Assembly: GCA_022393335.1 (NCBI GenBank)
Contig: JAJEKB010021753.1
Coordinates: forward strand, 764,863-828,862
Length of the DNA: 64,000 bases
Direction of reading: 5' to 3'
From: Macrotrachela quadricornifera
Taxonomy: Eukaryota; Rotifera; Eurotatoria; Philodinida; Philodinidae
Numbering within the stretch: the first letter of the stretch is position 1; each line of letters starts with the position of its first letter. The position numbers and the translations under genes are program-made. Below the pieces are notes generated by a model, which did no database searches, was not told the DNA's origin, and saw nothing but the letters and a program-made list of their open reading frames with translations. Positions 1 to 12,546 of this stretch are shown here, one piece after another.

Positions 1-1
1 A

Positions 2-3000
2 AGAAGTAATTGATGATCCAAGTAAATACAAACCACAACCAACTTCACGTGGTTCTTTATTTATAAATGTAATCATCGATAAAACACCATTGATAAGACC
101 TACTACAATCATGATTATTGTCAATGCAATACTTACTTTAACAATAGAAGGTTGATCTTTCATATTCACATTTGGCTGAATATAGTAACCTAAAATAGTA
201 TCAAGTGAAAGACCAAAAAACCTTGAACTAAATTGACATCGTTTTCCATAAAAACATGGTGGACAAATACACATTGATGTTTGTGGATAAGTGGAACTAT
301 CTTGTATACATTGTGCATTATTTTCACAATTACTTTCACCGAAACAATCATATGTAATTGAAGGATTAAATTCAAAACAGTTTGCTACATGTTGATCATC
401 ATAATGATTACATAAACAGAAATGATTATCATCATAAAAACAAGATAATGATTGTCTTTGACATGCTAAATGATAATATTTGATTCGACGAAGACGATGA
501 AATCTAATAATAGTTTCATTAAAAATTTCACTTATATGTTCACAACGATCTGATGGATTAATTGATCGAATAATAGTTGCCGATTGTTTGTAAACCTTTT
601 GTACAGTTATTAAATAATACTGATTAATAAAAAGTTCAATAAATGCAATGTGAAATGGTCTTGACCATCGAATAGTAACTGAATTTCGATTCAGAGGAAT
701 AATTTTGAATGTAGAACCATTTTCAGGTCGAACATTATCAATCACTCGAATGAAATGAACAAGCATTGTTTTTGGTAAAATTATATTTTTATGAAATGAA
801 ATAATTATTTTATTATCAATTATTTCACATCTTTCTCCACTAAAACCATTTTGACAGTTACAGATAAATTGTTTGTTAGATACCATATTTTCATCAATAG
901 GTATACATTGACCATTATTTTGACATGTCATATTTTGATTGGAATGACAAATTGTACTTTGAAGAAGGCAACGAGAACCCCATTTATTAATTGGACAAAT
1001 ACAAATCGATCGATTATTTGATGAAATACCAATACATAATGAATCAGGTGAACACATGCATTTATTATGAATAGTACAATATTTTCCAGACCATCCTTGA
1101 TTACATTGACAAAAACTAGTATCTTTTAAACCATTCATATATCTAATACATTGACCATGTACACATGCTGGATCGAAACAACGTTCAATATTCTCACTTG
1201 TACGTGGAATATTAAAATTAACAGCGATACGATTTACAGGTAAAAAATTATAGTTGATTGGTATAAAAAAACTTCCACGATATTGTAATGAAATTTTTTC
1301 ATAAATGTCAATATGGATAAAATAATTATTTGTAAGAAGTTTTGGTCGAGTTGAATAAAGTAAATAAATATTGAATTTAGTTCGATAATGTTGAGTATAA
1401 AGATAAGTAAATTGTTGATATGAATGAATTATTCGTTCATCACTATCATCAATAAGTGAAACAATCAAAGCAAATAATGTTTGTCTAGAATCAGAATATG
1501 TTTGAAATTTAATGGTAAGACTAACTCGTTGATTTTGATATTGACACATATTACCATAAAAACTAGGTGGACAAAGACATGTTTTAATAATCATATTTGT
1601 ATCATTGTTTAACCAAACTTGTAAGGGAAGACCACGATGACAACGTTGTGTATATTGATGAATACTTGAAATAATAGAAGGATATGTATTCTCATTTTCA
1701 ATAGTTAATTGATTGACTGATTGAATTGATTTATCAATAATAAAATTTAAAATTTGTGGTTTCTTCGTATCATCAAGTCGTCCACAAAGGAACTTTTCAA
1801 CATTGGTTAGGTTCAATTCATGCTGCCACGAACATCGAGAACCAAGTCTGTACTTATCTCGAGTTTGATCACAAAAATATTCATCATCTCCTTGTGAACA
1901 ATCCTTCTTCTTATCACATAAATCATCAGATCCTATACAACGTGGAATGGCATGATTCTTACAATAAAAATTGTTCGAATGTAATTTATATCCGTTCGAT
2001 CGACACAATTTTGGTTCATCAGTAGCACCAAGACAATCGATATTGCCATCATTAAACTTTTCAATAGATAAACATGTAAGTTGATATGTATCGGGTGTGA
2101 CACACATGTGATGATGAAGTGGACATTTCAATAATGGTGATGAATCACAATTAATTTCATCCGCTCCATTTAAACAATTCCAATAACCATCACATCTTGT
2201 ATAAGTATTATTACATACCCAATAGTCACATTCAGTTTCATCAGTTTCATCTCGTCCATCAATAAATACAGGTGCTAGTTCTGTAAAACCATCACAAATT
2301 GTTGGAAATGAAATATGTTTTCTGATATAATCATTATTAGTAATTTCATCATCACATAAGTCATATTCATCATATCCACAATCGCATTGTCCATCATTGA
2401 CTCGTTTTAATGAAATATATTCATTTTTCTTTGTGCATTTGAAAATATTTTCTAATGTTGTTAAAGACCAAGCTCCATTGTTTAAAGAACATTGTTCATC
2501 ATCCTTGTATTTACAATCGATTACATTATCACAAAGACGATGTATAGAGATACATTTTGATGAATCAATACATTGATACATCATCGAACTATGGCAAGGT
2601 GCTGAATGATTGTAAATAATTGCATCGCATTGATAAAGTTCGTCATACAAAGCTTTAACATAAACTTCTCTCCATCCAAAGTTTCCTTTAGAACGAAAAG
2701 TGATTGGAAAATCTTCTGGTTGACGACATGTCATATTATTGAAGATTAGTAATGATTTATTGGAATAGAATCCACCACAAAGGTTATCATTATAACATAT
2801 GTATTGAGGATCACGTTTAAAATTAATAGCATTTATAGTAATATTCTTAACATATGCAAAGTAGATATGACCAAATGCTAGTGCTTCATCTGTTATAAAG
2901 TATATATCCGGACATGTCTCAATAATTACTTGTGAGCATGGTCCATTAGGACAAAGATAAGCACATATTGGATTACCGGTTGCAATCAACAAGTGGCATT

Positions 3001-3970
3001 TCGATGCTAACCAGCATGTTTCATTTAATGAGCTTGGTTTGTCCACTAACATCGTTTGCTTAATTAGGGCATCACGTTTCCATGCACATGAAGTTGTTTC
3101 TTTCATGATGTGTATGGAAAACACTTTAAAACATATGACATCTTCTTGGGCAAATGTTGGCTCATCAACAGCATCAGGATGAGGTAACTTTCCATACCCT
3201 TCCTCATCTGTTTTATCAAGACATTCGAAAGTACCAGGACCATCTTTGAAAAATATTTTATGTATACATTGTCCATTATCACATCGATGTTCATCTTTTT
3301 TACATTGATTAATTTCAATTTGCCAACAATTTTCTTCATCAACTCCGTTATTCAAACAATCAATGCGTCCATTACATATTTCAGTCCAATCGAGACATGC
3401 CAATGTAGAACCACGATTACATTTTAAATGTACATAACATGTTAAATCGATGGGATCATAAGGATGTCGATAAAAGTCATGAATAATTTGATTCAATGAT
3501 GAATAATCATGTTGATAAATATCCAATGAATATTGACATAATGGACCAAATCTTGGTAATGTACAATTGTAAAACAATTGTTTTCCCATCAATGATATTT
3601 CATTTGAAGTAAAAGTCTGATTTAAATAGAGTTGATAACGTTCAATTACATCCACTGGTGCTGACCACATGTATAATTGCTGACTAGTTATATTTTGTTT
3701 GAAAAGTTCAGCAAAAGTAAATTTTTGATTAAAATTATTTTCTTGAATATTCCATTTTGATGGTAATTCAGTTAAACAATAAGAAATCATTTCATGACGA
3801 TCAAGATTTTTTTTATTTGAAGCAGCAACATGAAGACAATCATGCTGAAATCCAATATCATCGTTATTATCTTTCTCACTTACCCAATCTGTAAGATGAA
3901 GATTGATTTGAGGCGAAGAAATCGTCGTTTGTAATACAATGAAACAAAGAAAAACTTTGATGTATAACAT
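2..3970 (-). CDS. LDLR-A/EGF-domain receptor with C-terminal membrane region, 3' truncated by window edge
   Basis: One uninterrupted reading frame runs from ATG at 3970 to the left edge (about 1323 codons, no stop met). Residues 1-19 are a signal peptide (MLYIKVFLCFIVLQ...). About residues 175-760 hold a series of LDL-receptor class A type modules, seen as Cys spacing with acidic CxxxxDCxxxxDE ends near 3360, 3240, 2520, 2360, 2200, 2050 and 1890. EGF-like Cys clusters follow at about residues 930-1045 and 1200-1247 (for example CICPPCFYGKRC). A hydrophobic helix begins near residue 1273 (VSIALTIIMIVVGL), and the reading continues out of the window. Bdelloids have many proteins of this build that end in a seven-helix receptor-like region; only the first helix is visible here, so the 7TM end is inference. 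Single-exon structure over 4 kb contrasts with the intron-rich genes elsewhere in the window. A role as a cell-surface receptor is likely; the ligand is unknown. Confidence 0.85.
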   Translation of the reverse strand, partial: MLYIKVFLCFIVLQTTISSPQINLHLTDWVSEKDNNDDIGFQHDCLHVAASNKKNLDRHEMISYCLTELPSKWNIQENNFNQKFTFAELFKQNITSQQLYMWSAPVDVIERYQLYLNQTFTSNEISLMGKQLFYNCTLPRFGPLCQYSLDIYQHDYSSLNQIIHDFYRHPYDPIDLTCYVHLKCNRGSTLACLDWTEICNGRIDCLNNGVDEENCWQIEINQCKKDEHRCDNGQCIHKIFFKDGPGTFECLDKTDEEGYGKLPHPDAVDEPTFAQEDVICFKVFSIHIMKETTSCAWKRDALIKQTMLVDKPSSLNETCWLASKCHLLIATGNPICAYLCPNGPCSQVIIETCPDIYFITDEALAFGHIYFAYVKNITINAINFKRDPQYICYNDNLCGGFYSNKSLLIFNNMTCRQPEDFPITFRSKGNFGWREVYVKALYDELYQCDAIIYNHSAPCHSSMMYQCIDSSKCISIHRLCDNVIDCKYKDDEQCSLNNGAWSLTTLENIFKCTKKNEYISLKRVNDGQCDCGYDEYDLCDDEITNNDYIRKHISFPTICDGFTELAPVFIDGRDETDETECDYWVCNNTYTRCDGYWNCLNGADEINCDSSPLLKCPLHHHMCVTPDTYQLTCLSIEKFNDGNIDCLGATDEPKLCRSNGYKLHSNNFYCKNHAIPRCIGSDDLCDKKKDCSQGDDEYFCDQTRDKYRLGSRCSWQHELNLTNVEKFLCGRLDDTKKPQILNFIIDKSIQSVNQLTIENENTYPSIISSIHQYTQRCHRGLPLQVWLNNDTNMIIKTCLCPPSFYGNMCQYQNQRVSLTIKFQTYSDSRQTLFALIVSLIDDSDERIIHSYQQFTYLYTQHYRTKFNIYLLYSTRPKLLTNNYFIHIDIYEKISLQYRGSFFIPINYNFLPVNRIAVNFNIPRTSENIERCFDPACVHGQCIRYMNGLKDTSFCQCNQGWSGKYCTIHNKCMCSPDSLCIGISSNNRSICICPINKWGSRCLLQSTICHSNQNMTCQNNGQCIPIDENMVSNKQFICNCQNGFSGERCEIIDNKIIISFHKNIILPKTMLVHFIRVIDNVRPENGSTFKIIPLNRNSVTIRWSRPFHIAFIELFINQYYLITVQKVYKQSATIIRSINPSDRCEHISEIFNETIIRFHRLRRIKYYHLACQRQSLSCFYDDNHFCLCNHYDDQHVANCFEFNPSITYDCFGESNCENNAQCIQDSSTYPQTSMCICPPCFYGKRCQFSSRFFGLSLDTILGYYIQPNVNMKDQPSIVKVSIALTIIMIVVGLINGVLSMITFINKEPREVGCGLYLLGSSITS

Positions 3971-4932
3971 CGCGTAGTTCTTTAATGCTTTTCAATGAAT
4001 ATTATATAAAGAATGTAGAAGCGTTTCATATTTTTCTTTTTATTGGAACATTTGGATTTGTTTTAGAGAAAAAAAACCTGATTATAAATGTTATTACGAA
4101 GAAAAATCATGACTGACGTTAATTAGAAAAGTTTGCTTTGCATCCTACGTAAAAAATTTGAAAACATTTCTTGTACGTCATGTAACTACGTCAAAACTCA
4201 CTGCACATATGTTACTATTTTAACAAAAAGTGAATGTTAAACAGGAAGGAAACTTGCTCCTTTTATGTATACAGTAGAATGCAACAAAAAAAATGGCTGT
4301 TAAATTTTTACAAGTTTTTTTTTTTATTTCTGACAATCATGAAAGGAATTATCTTTTATACATAATTTACGCACATATTATACTGCAATATTACAATATT
4401 CAGGCATACAAGAATTTGAAAGAACACGTTCAACTTTCATCTTTAGAACGTGAAAACAACGACATTTAAAAATAATGTATTTTAACATTCATTATTTAAA
4501 TTTCACGTTTTTGCACTCTAAAAATGAAAATTAAACGTGAAAAGGGCGCTTTTTTTAACACAAATGAGTTACAATCACGGCTCTGAATTGTAGCATTTAA
4601 ACGCATTCTTTCAATTTTTTGTTTGCTTGGGTAATTAATAATTTACTTTTTCTTGTTTTCAATTGATAATTGGTAAATATTTTGCATTCATTGATGTAAC
4701 CATATTACTGATATGTGTCTTGACAATTTTCATGTAAGAGAATATAGCAACAGATTCGACTATGTTCTATGATTAGAGGTCGACCAATCCAAATTCAGGA
4801 ACCCCATTCAAATGAACTGAACTTTTCAAACAGCTCTTTTCAAATGAGCTGAACTGTTTGAATAATTCTTTTGAATGAATTAAACCATTTTAAACAATTC
4901 AATCTATGAAATCATCCATTAGCTCTTCAACA
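3971..4932. other. AT-rich intergenic region upstream of the receptor
   Basis: No convincing gene is present. The stretch is AT-rich with A/T homopolymers. Around 4801-4905 there is a loose run of related words (gaactgaac/ttcaaatgagctgaactg) that looks like a short degenerate repeat. It should contain the promoter of the minus-strand receptor, but no clear core element stands out. Confidence 0.5.
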
Positions 4933-6941
4933 CTAGGGGGAAAAGCGGATTCCGGACTCTCGGATCCTGATGGATAGAGACGTACAGCTCACATTCGTGA
5001 CTATTAATATGAGCGTGGACGTTTATCTTTAAATCTCATAACCGGTATGCCAGGGTATTAATAATAATTTTCTCCAGGCTACTTGTGGGCGGTACTACTA
5101 ACATATCAGTGACTATCTCGGAGTACCAATAGTAACTTCTTTAGACCTTACTCAGAGTACTATTTCTAAACTTCTGTGGTCTATCTAAAGACATCATTCC
5201 TAAGCTGCTGGAGCTTCCACGGAGTGCCATTACTGACATCCTATGGCCTATCCTAGCGCACCATTAGTAAATTCCTGAGGCCTATCTTAGAGTGCTATTC
5301 GTGACATTATGGGGAGTATTTCAGAGTACTAGTAATACCCATCTGGAGCCTATGTCAGCAAAGAGAAATAGCGGTTCTTGGATCCTTGAATCATATGATT
5401 TTTACTGGTTTCTAATAGATTCTTGTGGATCCTTATTCTCTTGACTTTAGTTACGGTCTGAATCCCAAAACTGACTGTATGTTTGTGTGTTTGTCTACGG
5501 AGTAGTAGTTTGAATCTACATGAGAGCAAGAGGTAGAATTTTTTTGGCTTTGCTCACCTGTTTGACCGAGGAAAACATTACAATTGAGGGTGAGCGTGAT
5601 AGAAGGCACATAGATGGTGGAAGACTCCGTATCATGAAGAGACTTAGTAGATCGTCTTGATCCATACTATTTGTCACTTATCATGCATATCATAAGCGTT
5701 TTACAACGTTCACATTCGCAAGAACCTTAGACAGGCTACAAGTGATTATCTTACAGGCGATTGTATTAGAATTGAATAACTTGTTTGATGTAGTTCCTTT
5801 CCTATAGGTTGAACAGTGACAAATAGCATAGATGAAGGTAATCCACTGGATCATCTGACTGTAAAAAGTCTTCTACCATTCAAGTGTCTATTCTCAACCA
5901 CAATTCAGCCAAAGTATCCTCCTGCGTTAAACAGACGAGCAAAAACAAAAAATCTTTCTTTCGCTTTCACATAGGTTCAAACTGTTACCCTGCGAACAAA
6001 CTCACAACTGCACAATTTCTTTCAGGATGAAGACCCAAATTGCATTTGATACTTTAGTTTTAGTCACCTAGATTTGTGACAGATCGGATTTTATTAAGTC
6101 GGACTACAAAAAAAAAGTCTTTTTATGTAACGGCATTACGCGCTATTAAAATGTTTCCAGAAACTTGATTTTCAACCTGAAAGCTTGTTTATTCATAATA
6201 AAATAAGTAATCTGAGCTGCATCGAATGGCATTTGAACTAGTTCTCTAGCTAGTTTGATTATTGAGAAAACTGAAAAATAATGTGTCAGAAACATCAGTG
6301 TTGCGTTTTGACAAGCCAACATTGAGAATCTAGGTGTACCTAATGAATATAGCGCTTAAGCACCCCTGAGTATCTCCAAAATATAGGACATGAGCACCTA
6401 AGGATTCTCTAGAATATAAAACTTAAGTTACCACGAGTACCTGCAAAATATAGTACTTCAGAACCATGGGACACCATCAGAATATGGATCCTGTTGCATC
6501 TTATGGATTCTGGTAGTGTCTGATGAATCATAAGATCCATAAGGAACCGCTTTTTCTTCCTTGGAGCCGGCCCGACCAATAGCAGGTTTTGCACTAAAAG
6601 TAGTGGAGAAAATGCCTACTAAGATCTGACTGGTTTAGGCGAAAAATGATATTGATCAGGTTGACTTGATGTTTTCAAAGATGCTTTTGCACATGGTCCG
6701 AATAACATTCGTATTTTGTTCTCTCACTAGTGGAGAAAACTCTTCTAGGAAACAATAGCCATCTCTTAATGAGATTCTCAAATGTGCATAATTCAAGAAA
6801 CCATCTTGTAAATCGAATTCCTAGATCTCAAAAGTCTTTGATCAAACTTTATAGGATATCGCTATTTTCGAGAAATAGTCTGTCCCTAATAAAATTCTGA
6901 AGTCATTAATAGGATTCACCAGGATCCGCTTTTTTCCCTTG
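4933..6941. mobile_element. hAT-like non-autonomous element of the CAAGGGGG family, about 2 kb, old and nested
   Basis: The left end (taggggGAAAAGCGGATTCC, from 4933) and the right end (GGATCCGCTTTTTTCCCTTG, to 6941) are inverted copies of the termini of two other elements in this window, at 28238 and 30228. A second pair of the same termini lies inside (AGAGAAATAGCGGTTC at 5361; GAACCGCTTTTTCTTCCTTG to 6563), so two copies appear nested or one duplicated. The inside is made of degenerate repeats: about 50-bp units around 5040-5340 and related 'tatag...cctgagta' units at 6340-6480. No transposase frame is seen, and the flanks do not show a clear target duplication, which fits an old insertion. 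The outer pairing of the two ends is inference. Confidence 0.45.
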
Positions 6942-8718
6942 GGTGTATCCTAGAGTCGCCAAGCACTATACTGTAGTGGCACCCTTAAGTTCTCGAGTGT
7001 TATATTATAGAGATGCCCACGAATTCTCAACTGTCCTTTTTGTCACTGTAATCAAGGTTTAAATTACCCAAAATAACTTTGATTGTGTGCGTGTGTGTGC
7101 TGGCCAGATATTAATTCGAGTTTACACTGGAACGAAGCTATCAGATCGCCTCTATCTATGCTTTCTGTTTCGACAAAAACAATGATAGATTATCAAATTT
7201 AATCACAACTTCTTTCGTGGAATATATAACAATTTGAAAGCCCTTTAATAAAACTTTTCCAGATTTACTTTTATTGGACAAACACAGGAAAGCCCAAAAA
7301 TTTAAAAAATATACAAGCTTTACGAACTATCACTAAAGTTGTTTCATCTTAAGAAATGAAAATTTACGGCGGATATTCTAGGGATGATGTATGGCCCGTA
7401 GATTTTTCTTTCTTCAATCAATATGGACAAGTACAGCCACTCAGTCATTCTCGAATTAACAATCCGACCACAGTGAACAAATATGCACTTCAGATCCTGA
7501 AGATATTTCACTATTTCAACGGTTAAGAAAACCCATATAGAACAGCACTTGAGAACACCAGAATATCGATCTGGTATAGTAGTTGAGGATCCAATGATAT
7601 CCCTATACTATAGTGTTTGAAGACCCACAGATACGCCTTCGTCTGGCAGTTGTGGATTCAAGAGCTACATATGGAAGCCATGTTGGACCTATGATAGGAC
7701 ATGTGTGGTAAAATTTCCATCCTTCCGAGGGATGTCATAATATTGAAAAATGGAGTATCGAGATTCATAACACTACTATCATGATATTAACATCAACCCT
7801 CAAATCGCTACCCTACTCAAACCTGAAGATTTTGAATACATTTGCGGTAACGAAACTCTGATTGACGATTTACGGGTTAAGTGGAAGAGGGGAAGGTGTG
7901 AATGTGATTGCGATTATGATATTTAGGATTGTGTAATTCGGGATTTGTGCCTAATATGATACGCTCTTGTTTGTTCTAAACTGATGGAAAAGGATTGAAT
8001 AGTGATTTCTAGGAATTGTAATTATGCGTTTGGCTTCTACGCGCCAGTATGAAGAGCTTAAAATCTTGTATTCAATGTTGTTTAGGATGTGGTTTCATTT
8101 TTGAATTTTGATGAGTAAAGGTGAGCATACCTGGTAGTATTTTTGGAAAAGAATCACTGTCCCTGTGTTTTGTTTTTGTGCGATAAATCTGACAGTCTTC
8201 AGACTATTATATTAAATTTGTACGAATCAATGTTAATTTGTGAAATAGGGCGATGCCTAATTTCGCTGGAGCGGAGTGAAATTGATAATTGTTATGATCT
8301 TCTGAAGTGTGATTTGTGCCTTTATCATTCCACCTCTATATCAGGGAAGTCATGAAAATTTTGTTGGAACGATGACAACATTGTTAAATGTGTTTCTAAG
8401 TGAGACGGCCTACAGTGCGATATTCCCATGTGATCGATTCATTTCTTTTAGCACATCTATGGTCTCGAATACTATTTGAACCTCAGTGCTCTCATCCTCA
8501 TGCTAAGCATTATCATCACATCTCGCATATACTCATTCCCATGGTGTCCATTATTATCAAACTATGACTTCCATCATCCTCACATTGACATCAAATTTCC
8601 ACTCAGCATTTCAGATAAAACATTAAGTACTAAAAATTTAAGACCCGATTACATAAAATATTCTTTGAAATAGTCAGAACAAAAGTTTCACAAGGAAGAT
8701 TTAAATAACGGAATATTA
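6942..8718. other. Repeat-derived intergenic region, no gene recognised
   Basis: The region contains a short GT run near 7085 and degenerate units at 7520-7720 (tatagtagttgaggatcc, ctatactatagtgtttgaag). These resemble the internal repeats of the hAT-like element at 30228-31176, so decayed material of that family probably continues here. Small open frames at 8143-8355 and 8476-8673 have no recognisable protein motif and are probably chance. Confidence 0.4.
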
Positions 8719-9332
8719 TTGAGTTGGCACGAAATTTTTTGCAGTTTTTTTATTAAATTTGTTTTTATTTTTTTAACTTTAAGATTACAACTTTCAACAA
8801 TATATGTTCCATTACTATCTGTGAAAGGTCCATTTTGAGGTCATTCTCGTCGTCGAATTTTTTCTCGCGTAGATGATTAGACAAAGAACGGTGCAAGTGG
8901 TAATCTGTGGAAGCCAAATCTGGAGAATAGGGTGGATGTAAAACCGTAACCTATCCGAGTTCCAATAATTTTTCACGCATCGACTGTAAAATGTGAAGTC
9001 TGAAGTTGTCATGCAAAAAATAAATTCTATCCTGCTTTTCCTTGAGTTTTATTGCAACTCAATCCAATTGTTGGCAACAGATATCAGCAGTGATGGTGCA
9101 GCCAACTGGAAGAAGTTCCCTATGATGGAAGTCATGGAGCAGAAGCACGCGCAGCTGCTTACGACATATCTTTATTTCTAATTCACGATGAACATTCATA
9201 TCCATAGTCTTGTTGTTCTTCGAAAGACATTCGTACCTCCTATACATACCCTTAGTATCGAAACTTCTAAAACTTTCTCGGTCATTCTAGGAAATTTAAG
9301 AAAAAACCGATAAAAATTTCGTGCCTACTCAA
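8719..9332 (-). mobile_element. Internally deleted mariner element with intact inverted ends and TA duplication
   Basis: The ends are inverted repeats: left TTGAGTTGGCACGAAATTTT from 8719, right AAATTTCGTGCCTACTCAA ending at 9332. Each is flanked by TA (8717-8718 and 9333-9334), the target duplication of Tc1/mariner elements. The length is 614 bp against about 1.3 kb for a full mariner. The minus strand between about 9250 and 8815 carries the C-terminal part of a mariner transposase (see the pseudogene entry), so the N-terminal half has been deleted. Confidence 0.85.
8815..9130 (-). pseudogene. Mariner transposase C-terminal fragment
   Basis: Reading the minus strand from about 9130 to 8815 gives the conserved tail of mariner transposases: ELLPVGCTITADICCQQLD, then FLHDNFRLH (catalytic Asp of the HDN motif), LLELG, and HPPYSPDLASTDYHLHRSL with the third catalytic Asp in TDYH, then LSNHLREKKFDDENDLK. 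In-frame stops occur after CCQQLD and after LLELG (TAG), and the N-terminal half with the first catalytic Asp is absent. It cannot make an active enzyme. The family assignment is firm because these motifs are diagnostic. Confidence 0.85.
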
Positions 9333-9334
9333 TA

Positions 9335-11783
9335 TTCAGATGAAGAACGAGAGAATGATTCATAACGATATTACGAAAAGGTACGAAAAAGAAAAAACGC
9401 TGACGCATGAACGATGTGTGAAGTTTCAAGAAAAAATAACAAAAAATATTCTTATTCAACTATTATCTTTGTTTTGAATTATTTTATTTAAGATATAACA
9501 TGTGAATGTATTTATAAATGTAAGAAAGGCAAACAAAAAAGATAGCTCTAATTGAAAGAAATATCACATTTAAGCATTTATAGCATGTCTACTGATTCAT
9601 ATATATTTATGGTTATGATTAATATTGATTTGATGGATTTGAGAAACAAAACTAAAGAAAAATAAATAAATGACGCATGTATAAACAAGGAAAACAAAGA
9701 AAATAAAAAAAAGAACAAGTAGAAAAAACATCGCACAAAGCAGAATGACAAAAAAGTATTGTTCTTGTTTGCACATTACATCATTTCGATAAAGTAAAAG
9801 TCTACTCGAACAAGTGACTCGTGTTTCGTATTCATACTGGGTTTTTTTTTCTATTTTTATAGAATTTATTTCAAAAGAGCATGTTGTTATAGAATAGTGA
9901 AAAACAAAAGTCTGCTATGTACATAATTTTCAAACCCTAATAAATTTCCCATGCAAAATTCGTCTTTCTTTCAGCGCGAAATTTAAATTTTTTTTTTGCA
10001 TTATTCACTAAAAAAATAGATATTCGAGCTCACAGTTAAAAAAAGGTATGTGCTTAGTGACTTGTATAACTGAATATAAAATTTTGATTTAATCAATTTG
10101 TAATTCATATATTGACAAATTTTATATTGTCAACAGATAATGAAGCACGAAGGTTCTTTTATCTAATCTATTGTTTAAATTTATACTCTAGAAAACATTT
10201 TACAATATCCTACATAGAATTGAAAATACCAAACGATTCATTTATATAACTCGTTAAAACTGCTAAACATTCTTTAATATTCTAACATCTATGCAGAAAT
10301 ATTTCTCACCATCATTCTTTGGCGAATAACTTGAATTATAATATATATTATAGAATGGTTAGAAATTTTTCTTGTGTTTATATTATAATACAACTAATAA
10401 TTATTAATACTTCATTTATATAAAAATAAATTTATTAATTTTCTGAAGACTAGAAAATATCGGTAATATTTCAATATTACTTAAACAAAAAGAAACATAG
10501 ACTACAATCTACATTTTTTCATTTTTTTTGCCATTTTTTTCAACCTTGCTCGATATATTTAAAAAAATTCATATAAAAATCATTTGTAAAAAAAACTTCA
10601 CCAATCATTTAATGTCCTGATGTCCCAAATAAAAAAATGTAGAAAATAATTCAAATAAAAGCTTTAATCTTGTATATAAATATCAGCAAATATTGAATAT
10701 TCTCATGTCTCCATCATAATAAAAATGATACAACTTTATTAAGCTTTACAACTATAAAAGCAAACAACATTATCTCTTTTAAATTTTTAAAAAAAAAATT
10801 TCACCAACACAGCAACATTTAAAAGCTTGATTTAATTTTGTCTATATTTGAATTCTGCCGGACACAAAAGTATAGTCTTTGACATATCTATTTAGCAGAA
10901 TTTTGCGAATAATATTTTAAAAATCAAGATTAAAAACAAATATGACATCGATGAGTCAGATAAAGTCAATTGCGAAATTATTATTGTAAAATCTTTTATG
11001 ATGGTTTATGACAGAAAAGGAAAAAAAGAAATAATCATCTAATTTATGTCAAAAGCAAATATTTCATAATATGTAGTTGTATGAAATATAATAAGTAGAT
11101 ATCATCTAAGGACACTATCTTGTGTGTATCTAATAGAAAAACGTAGTATTATCTCATTCTATTTTGTTTTTTGTTTGAAATATGTTTAAAAACAGATAAG
11201 AGAAATATTCCAAAGGGTAAATCTTCTTACAAGTCATTTATTTTCTCATATATCAATCTCGCGTAGTGGATAAGATTAATTGAATATAGTTGTGAATTTC
11301 CTCTTAGATTCAAGTCTTTTTTTTAATAATTATGTATTCTCTCGAAGTATTAGAATCTTTTAATCAAACCATAAACTATAGGTTGAAGAAAATTCAGACT
11401 ATTTGTTCAGAAGTATATTGATTAAGAAATAGTTTGAATCTAATATTATTTTGAAACAATTTTCTGTTCATTTTGCAACTCATGCATGCGAAAATGACGT
11501 TTTTTTTTAGAGTATTTTCGACCGAATTTTCGAAACTGGTCTGTGCGGTACAGTTTTGAAAATTGTTTCTAATGATATATGTGAGAACTAAGTTAATATG
11601 TAGAGAGAGAAAAAAAAGCAAAGATAACAAACAAAGGAAGAATGGGACTGAATGAACAGAGAAATGAAACTAACTCATGATAAGCGAAAACTACAATAAC
11701 ATGAAAAGATAAAAGGTCATGTTGGCAGACTAATTCGAGATTGTCGAATGGATAATAAGGTGAAATCAATGTAGTTGTTTCTC
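9335..11783. other. AT-rich intergenic region without recognisable genes
   Basis: Very AT-rich sequence with poly-A/T tracts and no long open frame. The minus-strand frame at 11394-11630 has no known motif. I see no repeats with clear ends and no RNA gene here. Confidence 0.5.
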
Positions 11784-12546
11784 AAAGGATCAGGGTGAGT
11801 AAGGCCCATTTGTCACCCCCATAAGAATTGGTTTATTTCTATTACATCACAATAAGGGATTGTTCCTGGTCACTTTTTTCAACTTTATTTCGCGAAAAAC
11901 GACACTCATGGTTTTTGTGCTTGGGGTGCCACCCAAGTATTATGGAAAAAAATTTCTTTTTTCACGAGTCAAAATGGCCTCATTTTTCATTATACGGGCC
12001 CTCAGAGGATAACGTTCTTCAAAATTTAGTGGAAACTTTTTTTTAACTCAAAATTTTGAGTTCACTACGAATCTGAGCTTTTAACGCCAAAAAAATGTAA
12101 TCTATAAAAAAATGACAGTGATTTCTGGAGAAAAAATTGACCCTTTATTAAGTATATAGATTTTTATCCTGATAACTTTTTCTGAAGACAGTCTTGAAGC
12201 AATGTCAAGTTTTGATCATAAGTGTAGTTTTTCAAGCTCTATCAACTGAAATATAGCTCATTTTGTAGAGCTCAGTGAGTTATACTTATAGTAAAATAAA
12301 TTACAATTTGCTCTTATTTTTTCGAGACATATGACTTCCACAAGGTACAATGGTCACCAAATCTTATGAGGGCTATATCTCTCGAAAGAGATAAGGGAGA
12401 ATTGTAGTTTCTTTTGTTATCAATATAACTCATTGAGCTCTACAAAATGAGCTATTTTTCAGTTGATTTGAAGATGTTACATTTTCTGATAGGTATGGTC
12501 CTCCACAGCAATTTTATAGAATTTATTAGTATTCATAACTTTTGAC

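Noticed and set aside
3103..3342. 79-codon minus-strand frame within the receptor
   Set aside because: It is a shifted frame of the LDLR-A/EGF receptor, which reads open through the same bases.
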